Assembly: GCF_905404315.1 (NCBI RefSeq) | Contig: NC_066266.1 | Location: 4,409,501 to 4,473,500 of the forward strand | Direction: 5' to 3' | Length of the DNA: 64,000 bases | Source: Leptidea sinapis | Lineage: Eukaryota; Arthropoda; Insecta; Lepidoptera; Pieridae | Shown here: positions 1 to 10,990 of the stretch, piece by piece | How positions within the stretch are numbered: the first letter of the stretch is position 1 | Layout of the letters: every line of letters starts with the position of its first letter | Position numbers and translations under genes: made by a program | Notes under the pieces: generated by a model | What the model saw: the letters and a program-made list of their open reading frames with translations, nothing else | Databases searched by the model: none | Told to the model about the DNA's origin: nothing

Positions 1-45
1 GAGATAGATTGAATATTGGGAACGGCCGATAGTCTATCTAGATAT
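1..45. repeat. Terminus of an inverted-repeat (MITE-like) element, cut by window edge
   Basis: The first bases resemble the right terminus of the inverted-repeat element at 59552-59864: both carry a GATAGAT-like stretch followed by ATATTGGGAA and GGCCG. It is probably the end of another copy whose body lies outside the window. The following 500 bases (46-555) are AT-rich and hold nothing I can assign. Confidence 0.4.
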
Positions 46-559
46 ATAAATGATAGATCATTTTAACCTTAGAAGGTTATCACGTAAAATTATCCTCAGT
101 CAACAGACTTTACACATACCTTTTTTATAAAGTAGAACGGAAATATTGTATGCAAGGGAAAATTGATTTTGTAAGTATTGCATACATTTAATGATAATTG
201 TCTGAATATGATATAATTATTCACTCTTGATACAGCTGCCGCATTCTGCAGAATTTTACAATATTTTATGAATTCATTAAAATTGCCTACGTAGCATTGT
301 TCGCTTAACGAAGTGAACTATTTTGAACAGAAATTGTTCATTTTGTTTAATTTACATTTCAAAAGCAAATTATTCCCTGTAAAATGTTAAAATGTTGAAA
401 TGATCTGTAAATTTATATTATAACATAGACTTCCATTTTGAATGCAATTCAAGACAGGTTCTTAAAAAAGTGTTTAGCACCTATTCTACGCAAAAAATTT
501 GAATGCAATGTGTAATAATGTTCGTTTTTTCTATAAGAGTGTGTTTAATGGCCATGAGG

Positions 560-1315
560 GTCAAATTCAAATTCACATAAAAATATTTTAATTCAAAATT
601 CGATTTGATATCTTTATAAATTCGACTTATCGAAAGTCTAAATCAACCAAGCATTCGAAAAAGTATGCCTCAGACCTGAGAAGAACGGGCGCAAGTAACT
701 CAGCGGGCTTCTTCTTTTTTTATAAAATTGCCGTATAATCAAATTTATTAATTAAATAGCCTGGGGGCGGTCATTCTATTAATAATCTGTGGTATTATTT
801 ATTGAAGGGAAATTTCTAATGCAACTTAAAACTTAAGATAGGAAGCATTATACCGTGTTTTGGTACCAGGCGATCATAGTTCAAGAAAAGATTGTCTTAT
901 GTATGACGCGAGTTTACCTTATATTCTGACGTCATGCGCACGACGTATTCCTACATAGACACCACAATAATATATATATTAGTGGTGATAGTAATGTCTT
1001 TCATAGCGGTTGAAATCATGTGTCATTCTAGCAACACGTACCAAGACTTCATAGGCAGTTTAGAGGTTCATGCGCAATGCAGGTTTCACTTCTGACATTG
1101 TACTCTGTACGCACGCAATTTTTTTTGTTCAAGATAAATTCAACAATTCTTTTGAATTTCGTAACACATTTGCTGATCATGTGGTAAAAGCATATACATC
1201 GCCCCACAACAGACTAACTCGACTTAACCGAGTAGTAACAAATTTATGTTTGTTCTTTGTCTTAACATTATGATTATAACAGTTTCTAAGAAACTCGCTA
1301 ATGTGCTTTTAAACA
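560..1315 (-). mobile_element. CR1-like LINE 3' end, split by a ~340-bp insertion
   Basis: Antisense copy of the 3' end of the LINE at 59925-63108. The (TTTGAA)n tail, the GAGAAGAACGGGCGCAA block and the GCCTGGGGGCGGTC block read in order from 560 to about 796. The match stops there and resumes at about 1138 with the C-terminal coding end (CATCGCCCCACAA, then the ACTCGACTTA block). The intervening 797-1137 is absent from the other copies here and is probably a later insertion of unknown identity. The copy is 5'-truncated and non-functional. Confidence 0.75.
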
Positions 1316-1457
1316 TACTTAACATTATCAATAATTTAAATGTTTAATTCTCTAAATTTTCTTTTTATTTCTCTTAATATCCTAGGTTATAATTTTTGTA
1401 TGAAAGTTTAAGACAAACTAACATAAGGATCACCTAATGGTATATAATCACTGTAGT

Positions 1458-1512
1458 ATACTCTCTTGTAACACCAGAGGAATCACAAGAGTGTTGCCGA
1501 CCTTATAAAACG
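1458..1512 (-). mobile_element. Short C-family LINE fragment
   Basis: About 55 bases matching the antisense of the C-family 3' end (TCTTGTAACACCAGAGGAAT and the GTTGCCG block). It is a relic. Flanking 1316-2145 is otherwise unassigned AT-rich sequence. Confidence 0.55.
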
Positions 1513-2149
1513 TTGCATTAAGGCGACACTAAACGCAAGCGACCTTGAGCTGATATGATATGTGTTCACGGCTGCCGGCACGCCCTCTATGTAACAAAGC
1601 CAATATTTTCAAAATTCTTGCGTGGAAAACAGTTTATATGCTTACAATCCTCGTTATTCACTACTAATCTGAATAAATAAACCTACACAAAAAGTACAAG
1701 CTATAAGAATAACTTTTCTGAGAGAAGTACTAATAAAATGCGTCACGCCACGCCAAAAAACTTATTTAACCTCAAAGAAAAGTGGTAGTTCAAAAAGGCT
1801 CGGCAGTGTTAACTTTAACCAACAGCAAGCATTATCAACCTACAAATAAGACTTATGGATATGTGTAACAGGATTAAGTAGTGTTCATAGTTCGAAATGC
1901 TATGCTTTCACCACAAAACTTGTCTAAAAACACCATGTTTGCGTGTTTTCTGATTACTCTTCGCCTTTGAATTAGAAAACCGAAAACATATTATAAGCCC
2001 TCTTCTCCAGCACAAACGTGGTAAATCACGACGGTCATGTGATGGCTAGTAAGCCACCAATCGCCATGGGATTTCCTCAATACTAGACCTATAGAGCAGC
2101 CTTGGCGGGTCGCGACCCGTTACCGGGTTATTAAAATAAAATACCGGGT

Positions 2150-2335
2150 TATTCCTATGCATTATAACACTAGAAGTAAGGGATTGCTTGTAACTAATTC
2201 TGGTAGGCTTCATAAGATACATAATAGCTATAAGGGTAAATGTATACACTTTTATAATAAAGTCCCAGCCACTGTTCAGGCAATGTTTTATTAAAAAATG
2301 GCTCTGCTGATATCTAAGTGATCCGATAGCCTGGG
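2150..2335 (+). pseudogene. CR1-like LINE ORF2 C-terminal fragment
   Basis: Plus-strand translation reads GRLHKIHNSYKGKCIHFYNK followed by VPATVQAMFY. This parallels the C-terminus of the CR1-like ORF2 copies here (SFVGRCICFYNK and DNVQNV in the copy at the window's right edge). It is a diverged subfamily with an in-frame stop shortly after. 2336-2743 holds nothing I can assign. Confidence 0.5.
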
Positions 2336-2743
2336 ACAAGATTATGATTATTTTATAGCAAAAGCATTGACAACAATATTGTATATTTGATTAAAAAGAG
2401 CGCAAAAAATGCTTAGTATATTTTAGATTTTTTTTCCATTATGATCAAATATATTGAAGTAGATAAGTTCAGACGAGTCAGATTTCATTCAATTGTTTAG
2501 AGAGTTCAATTGGCGAAAGTTGAATGGTATTCTTAATCTTTGTTAAGTCGACTTTAATCGCTTTGATTTCATTGAAAGTAGGCAGTTATAATTACGTGCG
2601 ATTAAGCAGTCGATTACATTAATTTACATTTATTTTTTTAACTTATTCGATTAAGATATTGAATATTTTACTTTTAATCACTTACACTAATAAGTTTATT
2701 AAGCTATGCATGTTATGTTGCATCGCTTTATATAATATAATAT

Positions 2744-2975
2744 ACTAGCTGACGCGACAGACGTTGTTTTGTACATAGTAAATAAAATACCGTTTTTTAT
2801 GAATTTGTCAATAATATTTCACAACATCAAGAATTATTTCGTAAAATTGTTCTATGTTGTTATAATGAAATTGTTTCACAGCAGAACTGTCAAAACGTGC
2901 GTCAATAAATTATCTCATAGAAATTATGTCCATAAAAAACAAATATTGGAAATAAAATTAGTTATGGGTCTCAAC
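2744..2975 (-). mobile_element. Helitron-like element, 3' end portion
   Basis: Begins ACTAG (a 3' CTAG|T terminus read on the minus strand) followed by the family block around GCGACAGACGTTGTTTTGT. The interior matches the copies at 36386, 48409 and 48778. It is cut at about 2975, where Tc1-like transposase sequence begins, so the TC end is missing. Confidence 0.6.
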
Positions 2976-3645
2976 CCGCTGAACAGCATTCAGGCCGTAA
3001 AAGGAGTACAACCACTCGGCAAGACCGATATATACAAGTGACTGCAAGACTGTTAACTTCTCAAGAGATAAGTTTGAGGCTACAAAATTCAAGTTGTGTG
3101 CAAATCCCCAAACTGTGCAAAATCGACTGCATGAGTACGGCCTACGAGCTCGACACCCAATTAGTTGCCCACCGGTACGTCACGGGAATCGCGCTCGTCG
3201 AAAACAATGGTGTAGAGAATGCAGAACATGGACCCAGGAACAATGATAAACTTATGTTTTCTGATGAGTCGTGATTCGGGTTTAGGCCTGATACAAGAAG
3301 AGCGCGAGTGTACCGTCGGCCCGGAAATACTGAAAAGCTCAGGTGCATTCAGGAAGTTCATCCATACAGCGGCTCAACAGTTATGGTATGGGCGGGTATT
3401 ATGAAGAACAAGCGAACTGAGCTCGTTTTTGTAAATGGAAACATGAACGCTGAAAATTACTTTGAGAATATTCTCAGATCTTATGTCCATCCATTTGCAC
3501 AAAGCTTTGGCTGCCATTTTACGTTAATGCAAGACAATACGCGTTCACATACAGCTCGGCGAACCAGTTAAGACTTGGCAACGGAGAACATCTGGGTATT
3601 GCCCTGGCCTGCACGATCGCCAGACCTCAAACCCATCGAGCACGC
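2976..3645 (+). pseudogene. Tc1-like transposase remnant (DD34E)
   Basis: A Tc1/mariner-superfamily transposase would cut and paste its own element at TA sites. The plus-strand frame shows a TVQNRLHEYGLRARHP-type DNA-binding region (about 3115-3160), then MFSDES with the first catalytic Asp at 3263, LMQDNTRSHTA with the second Asp at 3533, and SPDLKPIEHA with the Glu at 3638. The D-to-E spacing is 34 residues, the Tc1 signature. The frame from 3038 to 3640 is interrupted by only two stops, at 3272 (TGA where Arg is usual after SDES) and 3569 (TAA). The N-terminus is disrupted and the C-terminus after IEHA is lost, where SINE sequence follows. I found no terminal inverted repeats. It cannot make a functional enzyme. 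Confidence 0.85.
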
Positions 3646-3747
3646 ATTCACATTCATCATATAAATGTTTGCACCTACCGGGATTCAAACCCGGGACCTC
3701 TAGCACAGTAGGGTCACTAACTACTGGGCTATTGGGGGCGCCAATAA
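3641..3747 (-). mobile_element. tRNA-derived SINE, head fragment
   Basis: Antisense pol III B-box-like motif (GGGATTCAAACCCGGGACC) next to the TAGGGTCACTAACTACTGGG block. It matches the head of the fuller copy at 42478-42722. It lies directly on the truncated transposase. The downstream 68-codon minus-strand ORF (3767-3973) is not one I recognise. Confidence 0.65.
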
Positions 3748-4042
3748 TAAAATAATGGACATCTGACTACAGTTCTTTATTGAGGGAAACTACCTTGGAC
3801 CTTTGCACAAACGATTCCACTAATATTGACTTCCCGTCGCGTTGGAATAGCTCTAACAAAATACACTTTAAAAATGTAGACAGAGCCCTAACAACAAAAA
3901 AAATGCCATTTGCCTTAACGTAAGGTCCTGCATCATGCATAAGTGGTACAGGGTGGCCACAGTACTCCACCATTCTGGTCAGTTAAAGATCTTCAAAATT
4001 CTTTACACCCCAAGTCTTTCCAGTAAATAGCCATAGCTTTTT

Positions 4043-4235
4043 TTTATGAAAATAAGGGACCAGACGAGCAGGACGTTCAGCTGATGGTTATTGATACACC
4101 CAGGCCATTATAATGCAGTGCCGCTCAGGATTCTTTAAAAACTCCTAAAATTCTGAGTGGCACTACAATTGCGCTCGTCACCTTGAGACAATATGTTAAG
4201 TCTCATTTGCCCTGTAATTGCTTCTGCAACTATCG
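4043..4235 (-). mobile_element. B element (SINE-like), partial
   Basis: One of about 13 copies of a 300-bp repeat with a poly(A) end. On the minus strand the order is GGCAAATGAGACTTAAC, GACGAGCGCAATTGTAGTG, then CATCAGCTGAACGTCC and a short A-tract. This copy lacks its 5' third. Confidence 0.7.
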
Positions 4236-4384
4236 TTCGATACTTGGTTTGACTTTAACGTTTTCCTTCGGGATTATTATTAAGGGTAATAATGTCATAT
4301 AATTTACTATCTTATTAACATACACATCCTCCGCACATATTCCAGGGAAGGAGACTTTTCAGTGATAATTATATTTGTGTTCGC

Positions 4385-4560
4385 TCTATTTAAAATTATT
4401 AGTCTATGGCAATATTCTTTACCAAACAAGGGTTAAGAATTTACGCTGTCGAGGAAAAATTCCACAATTGTACTTGGTCTGCAATTTTCTATTATTTTCT
4501 CGATTTTATTTACGCTCATCTCATTCCAGTCTAGTACGTGTTAGACGTCTGTGTAAATCC
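4385..4560. repeat. Dispersed repeat J, copy 1
   Basis: Shares TTAGTCTATGGCA, AATTTACGCTGTC, GTACTTG and CTGCAATTT...TATTTTCTCGAT in order with 7565-7700. The family is unidentified and no coding potential is evident. Confidence 0.5.
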
Positions 4561-4824
4561 AGTGAAAATATAAAGTGTTTATTGGATAGAAAGAAAAATC
4601 ATTTATTCACTTCAAATGTGTCACTTATGAATGTCTAAGATTTTACCACCACTTCGGAAAAGTTGAGCCGTAATGAGAAGAAGTGGCAAGAAACTCAATA
4701 GTTTTCATAAATATTTATATGATCGTAGTTGATCAACATAATATTATACTTAGGGTTTTTACAAGCTGTCTCCGATACTTCGTCAGCATGGACAATTTAT
4801 AGATTTGAATTGTAATTTACATTA

Positions 4825-5390
4825 TTAAAATTTATTATAATTAATAATACTAGTCTTGCCATAAATAAATAATATTACTAGACAAATAACAATTATTAAT
4901 TTAACGGTGTCTTTGGTTAATACATAAATATAAAATAATTTAAAATATAAAAAGCTTATTCCAATGGAGACCCCATTGGCTGCAATACACCGCACTCTTT
5001 CCATGGGAAAATTCTTCAATGGCAATCGTACCAATTGTTTTAGGGACTCTATATTATCATGGCGTTTAGAGCAAGCCGTACTCTTTAAAACTGACCATAA
5101 ACATAATCCAGCTGATTAAGATCAGGACTAGACGAAGGCTAGCTATGATGATGTTCGAAACGTTCGTTTCCAAGCAAGACTGCGTAAGCCGAGCTTTAAG
5201 ACCCGGCGCCGAGTCTTGCTGGAAGGACCATTCTTGGTTATTGAACATGGTGTTGTTAAGGGGCTTCACTACCTTCTTAAGATTGGTATCTTGATACACT
5301 TGTGCCGATGCTTTGTTTAATTTTTCACAGAAGTATGGGTCAGTCACTCCTTCATAGCTAATAATATAATACTCCACTTACCATCACTGA
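4825..5390 (-). pseudogene. mariner-like transposase remnant, copy 1
   Basis: A minus-strand frame (5066-5377) carries FCEKLNKASAQVYQDTNLKK, then VVKPLNNTMFNNQEWSFQQD with the second catalytic Asp and SAP. This is the central catalytic stretch of a mariner-type DDxD/E transposase. Further on (4960-5030), in a shifted frame, KNFPMERVRCIAANG matches the C-terminal region, so at least one frameshift separates them. The N-terminal helix-turn-helix and the first Asp are not visible. The second copy at 13916-14480 matches the same segments. 5391-5845 holds nothing I can assign. Confidence 0.75.
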
Positions 5391-5845
5391 AGTCTAATAG
5401 TGCCCACGTTGCACTCTGTCGACTAATTGGCTTCCTTAGAGCTTTGAGCATAAATACAGTCATATATTTGTTAAAAGGTTGCTCAATTGTAAAAATAATC
5501 TCATGTCCATTTTAATATCGCAAAATATTGTTCAATATATTGGCGCCAAATAAAAAAAAAAAGAGAAAACTCAACGAACAATAATATAAAATTGACAGAT
5601 TCCAAATTCAAATGTAATATTTTGTTTAATTTTAATTGTAACAGTATTTATGGTCAGTCTAAGTATAATATTACGGTATTTATATGAAATATTGTCTGTA
5701 TATATTCCGTAACTTCAAAACGATACTGTAAAAATTGTTTTCGTTGAACAGAAACAAATACTTGAAGCTTACATAAATTAGATAAACTACATTACTTTGT
5801 GTTTGCGGACAGAAAAAATCCTATTAAATCTAAGATTACATTGAA

Positions 5846-5995
5846 ACTAGTCGAAACATAAAGAGAACCTTTTCTAACAACTTTTATCTGCTCATCTCAC
5901 AGAATAAGATTTATGGACAAAGAACTCTTGAATTCATTGAATCGGAAACAAGAGTATTTATGTCATACGTCAGAAGGTGTTCTGTTTTTTGACGG
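5846..5995. repeat. Dispersed repeat G, copy 1
   Basis: Shares a segment of about 150 bases with 18725-18915 and 44330-44500. Common blocks include CGAAACATAAAGAGAACCTT, TTTTATCTGCTCATCTCACA, CAAGAGTATT and ACGTCAGAAG. The family is unknown; see findings. Confidence 0.55.
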
Positions 5996-6019
5996 TCGGG
6001 TCAGAGAAGGTAGGTCATT

Positions 6020-6336
6020 TCACCTGTGGGAGGCATTTCCTTTGCACAGGAAGCCGGCTAGATTATGGGTACCACAACGGCGTCTATTTCTGCCGTGAAG
6101 CAGTAATGTGTAAACATTAATGTGTTTCGGTCTGAAGGCCGCCGTAGCTAGTGAAATTACTGGGCAAATGCTTAACATCTTATGTCTCAAGGTGACGAGC
6201 GCAGTTGTAGTGCTGCTCAGACTTTTTGGGTTTTTCAAGAATCCTGAGCGGCACTCCATTGTAATGGGTAGGGCGATCAATTACCATCAGCTGAACGTCC
6301 TGCCCGTCTCGTCCCTTATTTTCATAAAAAAAGAAA
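6020..6336 (+). mobile_element. B element (SINE-like), near full length
   Basis: Runs from the 5' GGGAGGCATTTCCTTTGCAC block through CCGGCTAGATTATGGGTACC, GCCGTGAAGCAGTAATGTGT and CATCAGCTGAACGTCCTG to CCCTTATTTTCATAAAAAAA. Non-coding despite short ORFs on both strands. I see no pol III box, so the promoter type is open. The poly(A) end and multiple truncated copies suggest LINE-driven retroposition. Confidence 0.75.
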
Positions 6337-6389
6337 GTAATGGAGAGGGCTATAATCGGAGTTTACCTGCGAGATGGAATTAGAAATGA

Positions 6390-6640
6390 GCACAAATGAT
6401 TGCGAAACTGAAGTGGCAGGGCAAAGTTAGTAGGCAGGCAGTTAAGTCCACATGTGGCAACCACGTACAGGAAGACGCAGTGATGGTAAGGCTCCCACAC
6501 GATGGACGGATGATCTGGTCAAGGTCATCGGAATACGTTGGATGAGGGCAGCGAAGGACCGATCGTCGTGGGGATCTTTGGGGGAGGCCTTTGTCCAGCA
6601 GTGGACGTCTTCCGGCTGATGATGATGACAAGTTGTGTCA
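6390..6640 (+). pseudogene. E-family LINE ORF2 C-terminal end (RTE-like)
   Basis: Frames on the plus strand read RWTDDLVKV, RWMRAAKDRSSW and LGEAFVQQWTSSG-like pieces, the conserved C-terminus of RTE-like endonuclease/reverse transcriptases. These are spread over at least two frames. The 3' end is a short (GAT)n run. Related copies lie at 20988-21050, 56855-57210 and 58215-58520. Confidence 0.65.
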
Positions 6641-6786
6641 AGTGTAAATGTGTCAAGAGTTTCTCGTCGCTACCGCAGATGCCGCGACTACGGTTCATGC
6701 GATTGGTTCGAAATATCGGCACCAAATTAATAAAATATATATCGTGAATACCCATTATAATAATTACAATGTTCCGCGAAGATATT

Positions 6787-7085
6787 CAAATTCAAATATT
6801 TTTATTAGACCTAAGAAGAACGGGCGCAACAACAGCAGGCTTTTTTTTCATCGAAAAATATGTTTACGAAGTAATATTGTACAATTAAACTTATTATTTA
6901 ATAGCCTGAGGGCGGTCACTCCATTCCCAATCTGTGGTGTCATTAAGAAAGTCATTTATGTTATAGTAACCTTTACCACACAAACGTTTTTTAACAATTT
7001 TTTTTAAATAACGTAATACTTTTGTTATGAAAATTTTCTGGGATTGTTGTAAAAGCGCATACATCGCCCCACAAAAGACTTTTCG
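6787..7085 (-). mobile_element. CR1-like LINE 3' end
   Basis: Antisense copy: a TTCAAATTCAAATATTTTTA tail, then AAGAACGGGCGCAACAACAG, the GCCTGAGGGCGGTCACTCC block, GTAACCTTTACCACACAAAC and a short piece of ORF2 C-terminus. It is 5'-truncated at about 7085. The adjoining 7086-7260 is unassigned. Confidence 0.75.
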
Positions 7086-7274
7086 TATTGTCCCTTGTAC
7101 TTTCTTAGCTCCACGAGGGTTAGTTGGAGCTGTTCCTCAGTTTGGCGGGCTTTGATTCCTCGGGTCATGATTTTTATAACAGCTGACGGATGACGGGAGA
7201 CGCACAATAAACTAAAGTTATTTAAAGTAACACACAATAACACTTGTTTATATATACACTGAGTTTTAATAATA

Positions 7275-7545
7275 TATTTTACTTAAATAACTACTAACTA
7301 TTTAAAATAGCATATTAAAAGTTTAATTTAATGCACCTCTTATGCAAACCTAATACCTTAAATATTAATATAATACTATTAATTGTACGAGTCTATACTA
7401 CCTATTGATAAGTTTGAAGTCGAATATATTTTAAGGTTTGACGTTATCATAAAAGGTGTATTCGATTAAATCTTTATTATGTTATTTTAAACTTTTTAGT
7501 TTTTGAAGTCTGTTTTTTAAACGTAGTTTTTTTTATTGAGCTTTT
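7275..7545. repeat. Degenerate inverted-repeat element (same family as 37212-37672)
   Basis: The left part (TTTAATTTAATGCACCTC, then AATACTATTAATTGTA) and right part (TTTTTGAAGTCTGTTTTTTA) match the two arms of the element at 37212-37672. The arms here are shortened and diverged. Confidence 0.4.
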
Positions 7546-7564
7546 AATTCATTCATTCAGTCTA

Positions 7565-7700
7565 TATACATTTCTTAGTCTATGGCATTATAACAGCCCA
7601 CATCACATAAGGGCTACGAATTTACGCTGTCAAAGGAAAATTCCACTAATGTACTTGTCTGCAATTTCCTAGTATTTTCTCGATATTTCTTGTCATTTTT
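7565..7700. repeat. Dispersed repeat J, copy 2
   Basis: Second copy of the repeat at 4385-4560 with the same block order. Unidentified. Confidence 0.5.
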
Positions 7701-7847
7701 GCTCTTGCCTCTTGCTGATTTATCTGTTTTTGGTGGTCGATATAGGTTATCTTGTAGGGTTGGGTAGGGTACAATAAATAATTTTGTAACTTTTATTAAA
7801 CCTTTGCGTGTTTTAATTTGTAGAAACATGTACAATGGCTGTTCTTT

Positions 7848-8234
7848 TAATAAACGCGAAGTAAAGTTACACCAAAATTAAAAAATTTTCGGCTTACAAA
7901 TAATCTTGGCATAAAGTTTTACCTGAGAATAGGCCAAGAATATGCAAAATGACTATATCGCTGAGAGTACTGTAATAAATACAATGATAATTCTGAAGTT
8001 TCCCGAATGTCAGGCAGCTTTGCAAATAGACACGGGATACGTTATACGTCCGACTAATTCAATCATAAACAATGTCTATTTGTAAACATTTTGCAAACTC
8101 TTGGTTTATTCGCAGGTATAACTTTATGCCAATAATTTTATTTGTAAAACCGTTTGTCTTTATCTTACCTTTGTAGAGAATAACATGACGGACAGAAGTA
8201 ATTTTCATTGGAGTAACTTTATTTGCGTTTATTA
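7848..8234. mobile_element. MITE-like element with long terminal inverted repeats
   Basis: The left arm starts TTAATAAACGCGAAGTAAAG and continues with TTGGCATAAAGTTTTACCTG. The right arm read in reverse gives TTAATAAACGCAAATAAAGT and TTGGCATAAAGTTATACCTG. The arms are imperfectly paired over 100-150 bases and flank a short centre. No coding capacity, so a non-autonomous DNA element is likely. 8235-8625 holds nothing further. Confidence 0.65.
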
Positions 8235-8629
8235 ATAAGTGTTTATTATTTTAATAAATAGATATATGCTATTTCATTCTCTGTCTCTCTTCGTTCCTGG
8301 TCTTAAGTAGCGTATTTTCAATCAGACAATATTCCCAGTGCATTAGAGCAAGTAGTTTCAATATTAATGAATAAGTTTAAGTGACATTATTACAGTATAG
8401 CTATATTTGCGTAAGTTTTATTAAAGTTAGTTTTTATGTCATGATTTTATTTCAAGTCAATTGATATTTTTATTTTCTGTTACTTCCTGCAATTTTCCTT
8501 TATATAAGTAATTTACACCCGTGTTATATCATAGTGTATTCTTAAGGATTGGCAGCGTTCTTACTTGCTACTGAATAAAAAATAACTGTCTGTCGGTGAC
8601 TACCTATTTACTATCTACTTTAACCAATG

Positions 8630-8897
8630 GAAGGCTCCTTTGCACAGGATGCCGGCTAGATTAGGGGTACCACAACGGCGCCTATTTCTGCCGTGAAGCA
8701 GTAATGTGTAAACTTTACTGTGTTTCAGTTTTAAGGGCGCCGTAGCTAGTGAAATTACTGGCAAATGAGACTTAACATCTTAGGTGACGAGCGCAATTGT
8801 ACTGCCGCTCAGAATTTTCGGTCTTCTCAAGAATCCTGATCGGCACTGCATTGTAATGGGCAGGGCATGTCAATTACCATCAGCTGAACGTCCCGTA
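8630..8897 (+). mobile_element. B element (SINE-like), 3'-truncated
   Basis: Starts AATGGAAGGCTCCTTTGCAC and runs to CATCAGCTGAACGTCCCG, where the family's A-rich end is missing. Several small deletions are visible in the GGCAAATGAGACTTAAC region. 8898-9228 holds nothing I can assign. Confidence 0.7.
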
Positions 8898-9228
8898 ACG
8901 TATTTTCAATAAATATCTGGTGTACCCATAAGTCATCTGTCCCTATATTCCATAAAATATAACACAATTTTGACACTAATTCCCAAAAGTGCAATAGAAC
9001 ATTTAGAAGCTGGGCATGAAAATAATTTGAACAAAAACAAACCATCAAGTCAATTGGAACAATAGATAATATATACTAATATATAATAGAACCTTTGGGA
9101 CCTTCTACTTGAAATTCATCGTCATTATCGTATTCCTTCTCAATCTGAGATATTTATGTCTATTATATATATCTATCAGATAGATTTAACAGTATAGACA
9201 TTGAGAGCTGTCAGTAGATAGGGCTCTC

Positions 9229-9441
9229 AGAGCGCTTTCGCATTACGACTGATAAGAGTCCGATCTGTACCCGTGAAAACACGGTCGGAAGAAGACATAG
9301 AACTATTTCTATGGAGTGTACGAACTAGATCCGACTTCCGTCATCCAATCTCATTCCGTCTACCGTAGAAATAGTTCTACGACTACTCCGTATCGTGTTT
9401 TCACGAATACGGATCGGACTCAGATCAGACGTAGTGCGAAT
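9229..9441. mobile_element. MITE with ~48-bp inverted repeats, copy 1
   Basis: Left end AGAGCGCTTTCGCATTACGA...GTGAAAACACG pairs with right end CGTGTTTTCACGAATACGG...GTAGTGCGAAT. Same family as 53886-54107, which has nearly perfect arms. The internal sequence is also partly self-complementary (ATAGAACTATTTCTA and TAGAAATAGTTCTA). No ORF. Confidence 0.75.
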
Positions 9442-9524
9442 GAAATGGAATGAAATGAAACGAAGTTTACTAATTCATTTCGGTACGATTTGTACGCATA
9501 TGAAAGTCAAGTTTGTTTGTCAGT

Positions 9525-9590
9525 TCAGGAGGCTTTGATCTGAGAAGAACCGGCAAGAAACTCACCAAGTTTTATCTTTCCTTTACAGTT
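9525..9590 (-). mobile_element. Short LINE 3' relic
   Basis: CTGAGAAGAACCGGCAAGAA and ACTCACCAAGTTTT resemble a lepidopteran LINE 3' untranslated block. Only about 60 bases survive, and strand is a guess by analogy with the CR1-like copies. 9591-10990 is AT-rich and I see no gene or repeat in it. Confidence 0.3.
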
Positions 9591-10990
9591 TTCGTATTAT
9601 CCATACATTTTTATCATCTTTAAGTTTCGGAACTTTATAATACGATTTCTTCATTAAAATTGTCTCAATATAAATCTTAAACGTAATAACGTATGCAGTA
9701 ACATGATGTGGTTTATTTTATATTTGTTTACAATTCCCCATTAATGCGTGACCAGTTTTATGAAGTCTGAAAGTTGGAACAGCAACTCTATTTCTATTTC
9801 TAGTGTTTTTATTGTGAAAATCACTGTATTAAGATTTTTATAAACGTACATAATGATGTCATATGTTAAAGATTGAGAAGCAACTGTCAAAATATTGATG
9901 CTATATCGCATCTATCCGTACGCCTCGTGCAAACTTTGTACTTATATCTACGGAACGCCTCCTGAAGTATTCGCTTAAAGCAAAATTACAATAGTTTAAA
10001 ATGTAATTCATTGCAACATGGTTGGTGGAGTTAGCTCGGGGCGATGTGCTAAACTACAGCTTTAACATATTGTAACAGAAGGAACACAAGAACGTAATAG
10101 AAATAAAATGAAAGTTAAATGTTGTTTTAGCGAACGAGATTTTTACAGAGACGGTATCATAACATACATTATTACTATAGACACAAATATTTTTAAATTG
10201 AAAATAATAACTAGGATATGCTTGATTATTCCGTAAGTATAGATTTACTAATAATATTTATATAATTACTGAATCTTTACTTAATTTAAATATTATATTC
10301 TCTGATCTGTAAAATCCGAAAAAAAAAGCAAGTAATTCGAGAATAAAAATGTTGAAATCTTGGTTTGTTCTATATTATTTTTAATTGATTAAAACTGTCT
10401 TGACTAAATACTTATTTGAAGATAGTGAATGTTACTTTACAAGTATCTGGTGTAGTATTTAACACACTATGACAGATGTCAAATAATTTTTTTAGGTGAT
10501 ACATATAAAAAAAGCTTTTTATTGTATGAAGTGACCAACTAAACAATGCAATGTTTTTAATATATCGACCACGTATCTAGAGATTATTCAATAGAATTCG
10601 GCTTACTATTCAATAGACTTACTATTCAATAGTCTTTAAATTGATAGCAAAAAAATACAGTATGAAACATGATTGTAGTAGATTTAATATAATAGGGAAG
10701 TTCTTTTAGCTAGGAATAAATTATATTTTGTCAATTTAAGCTTTGTTCGTTTATATTTAACGATGAAGACTGGTAACGGTAGTGCTAGAGTTTTGATTAA
10801 TATATTCATCAAAAAAAATATATAATATAATTATTAAAAAAAATATATAAACCATATCGTTAACGTTGTAAAGACAGTAAGTTTTTGCACTGAAACTTAA
10901 AAATAAAAACAAAATAATTATACGATCTGCTCAATCCGGTCCTGTTTCTGTGCGTTTTTGCTGATTTTGTTTTACATTTAAAACAACAGT

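Noticed and set aside
3767..3973. The 68-codon minus ORF as the C-terminus of a transposase
   Set aside because: No catalytic or C-terminal motif of Tc1/mariner could be matched, so it is left unassigned.
6020..6383. ORFs of 60-87 codons in B elements (for example 6120-6383, 22710-23039, 27740-27982, 38117-38368)
   Set aside because: The same peptides recur in each B copy on both strands, with frame breaks between copies, so they are chance frames in a non-coding repeat.
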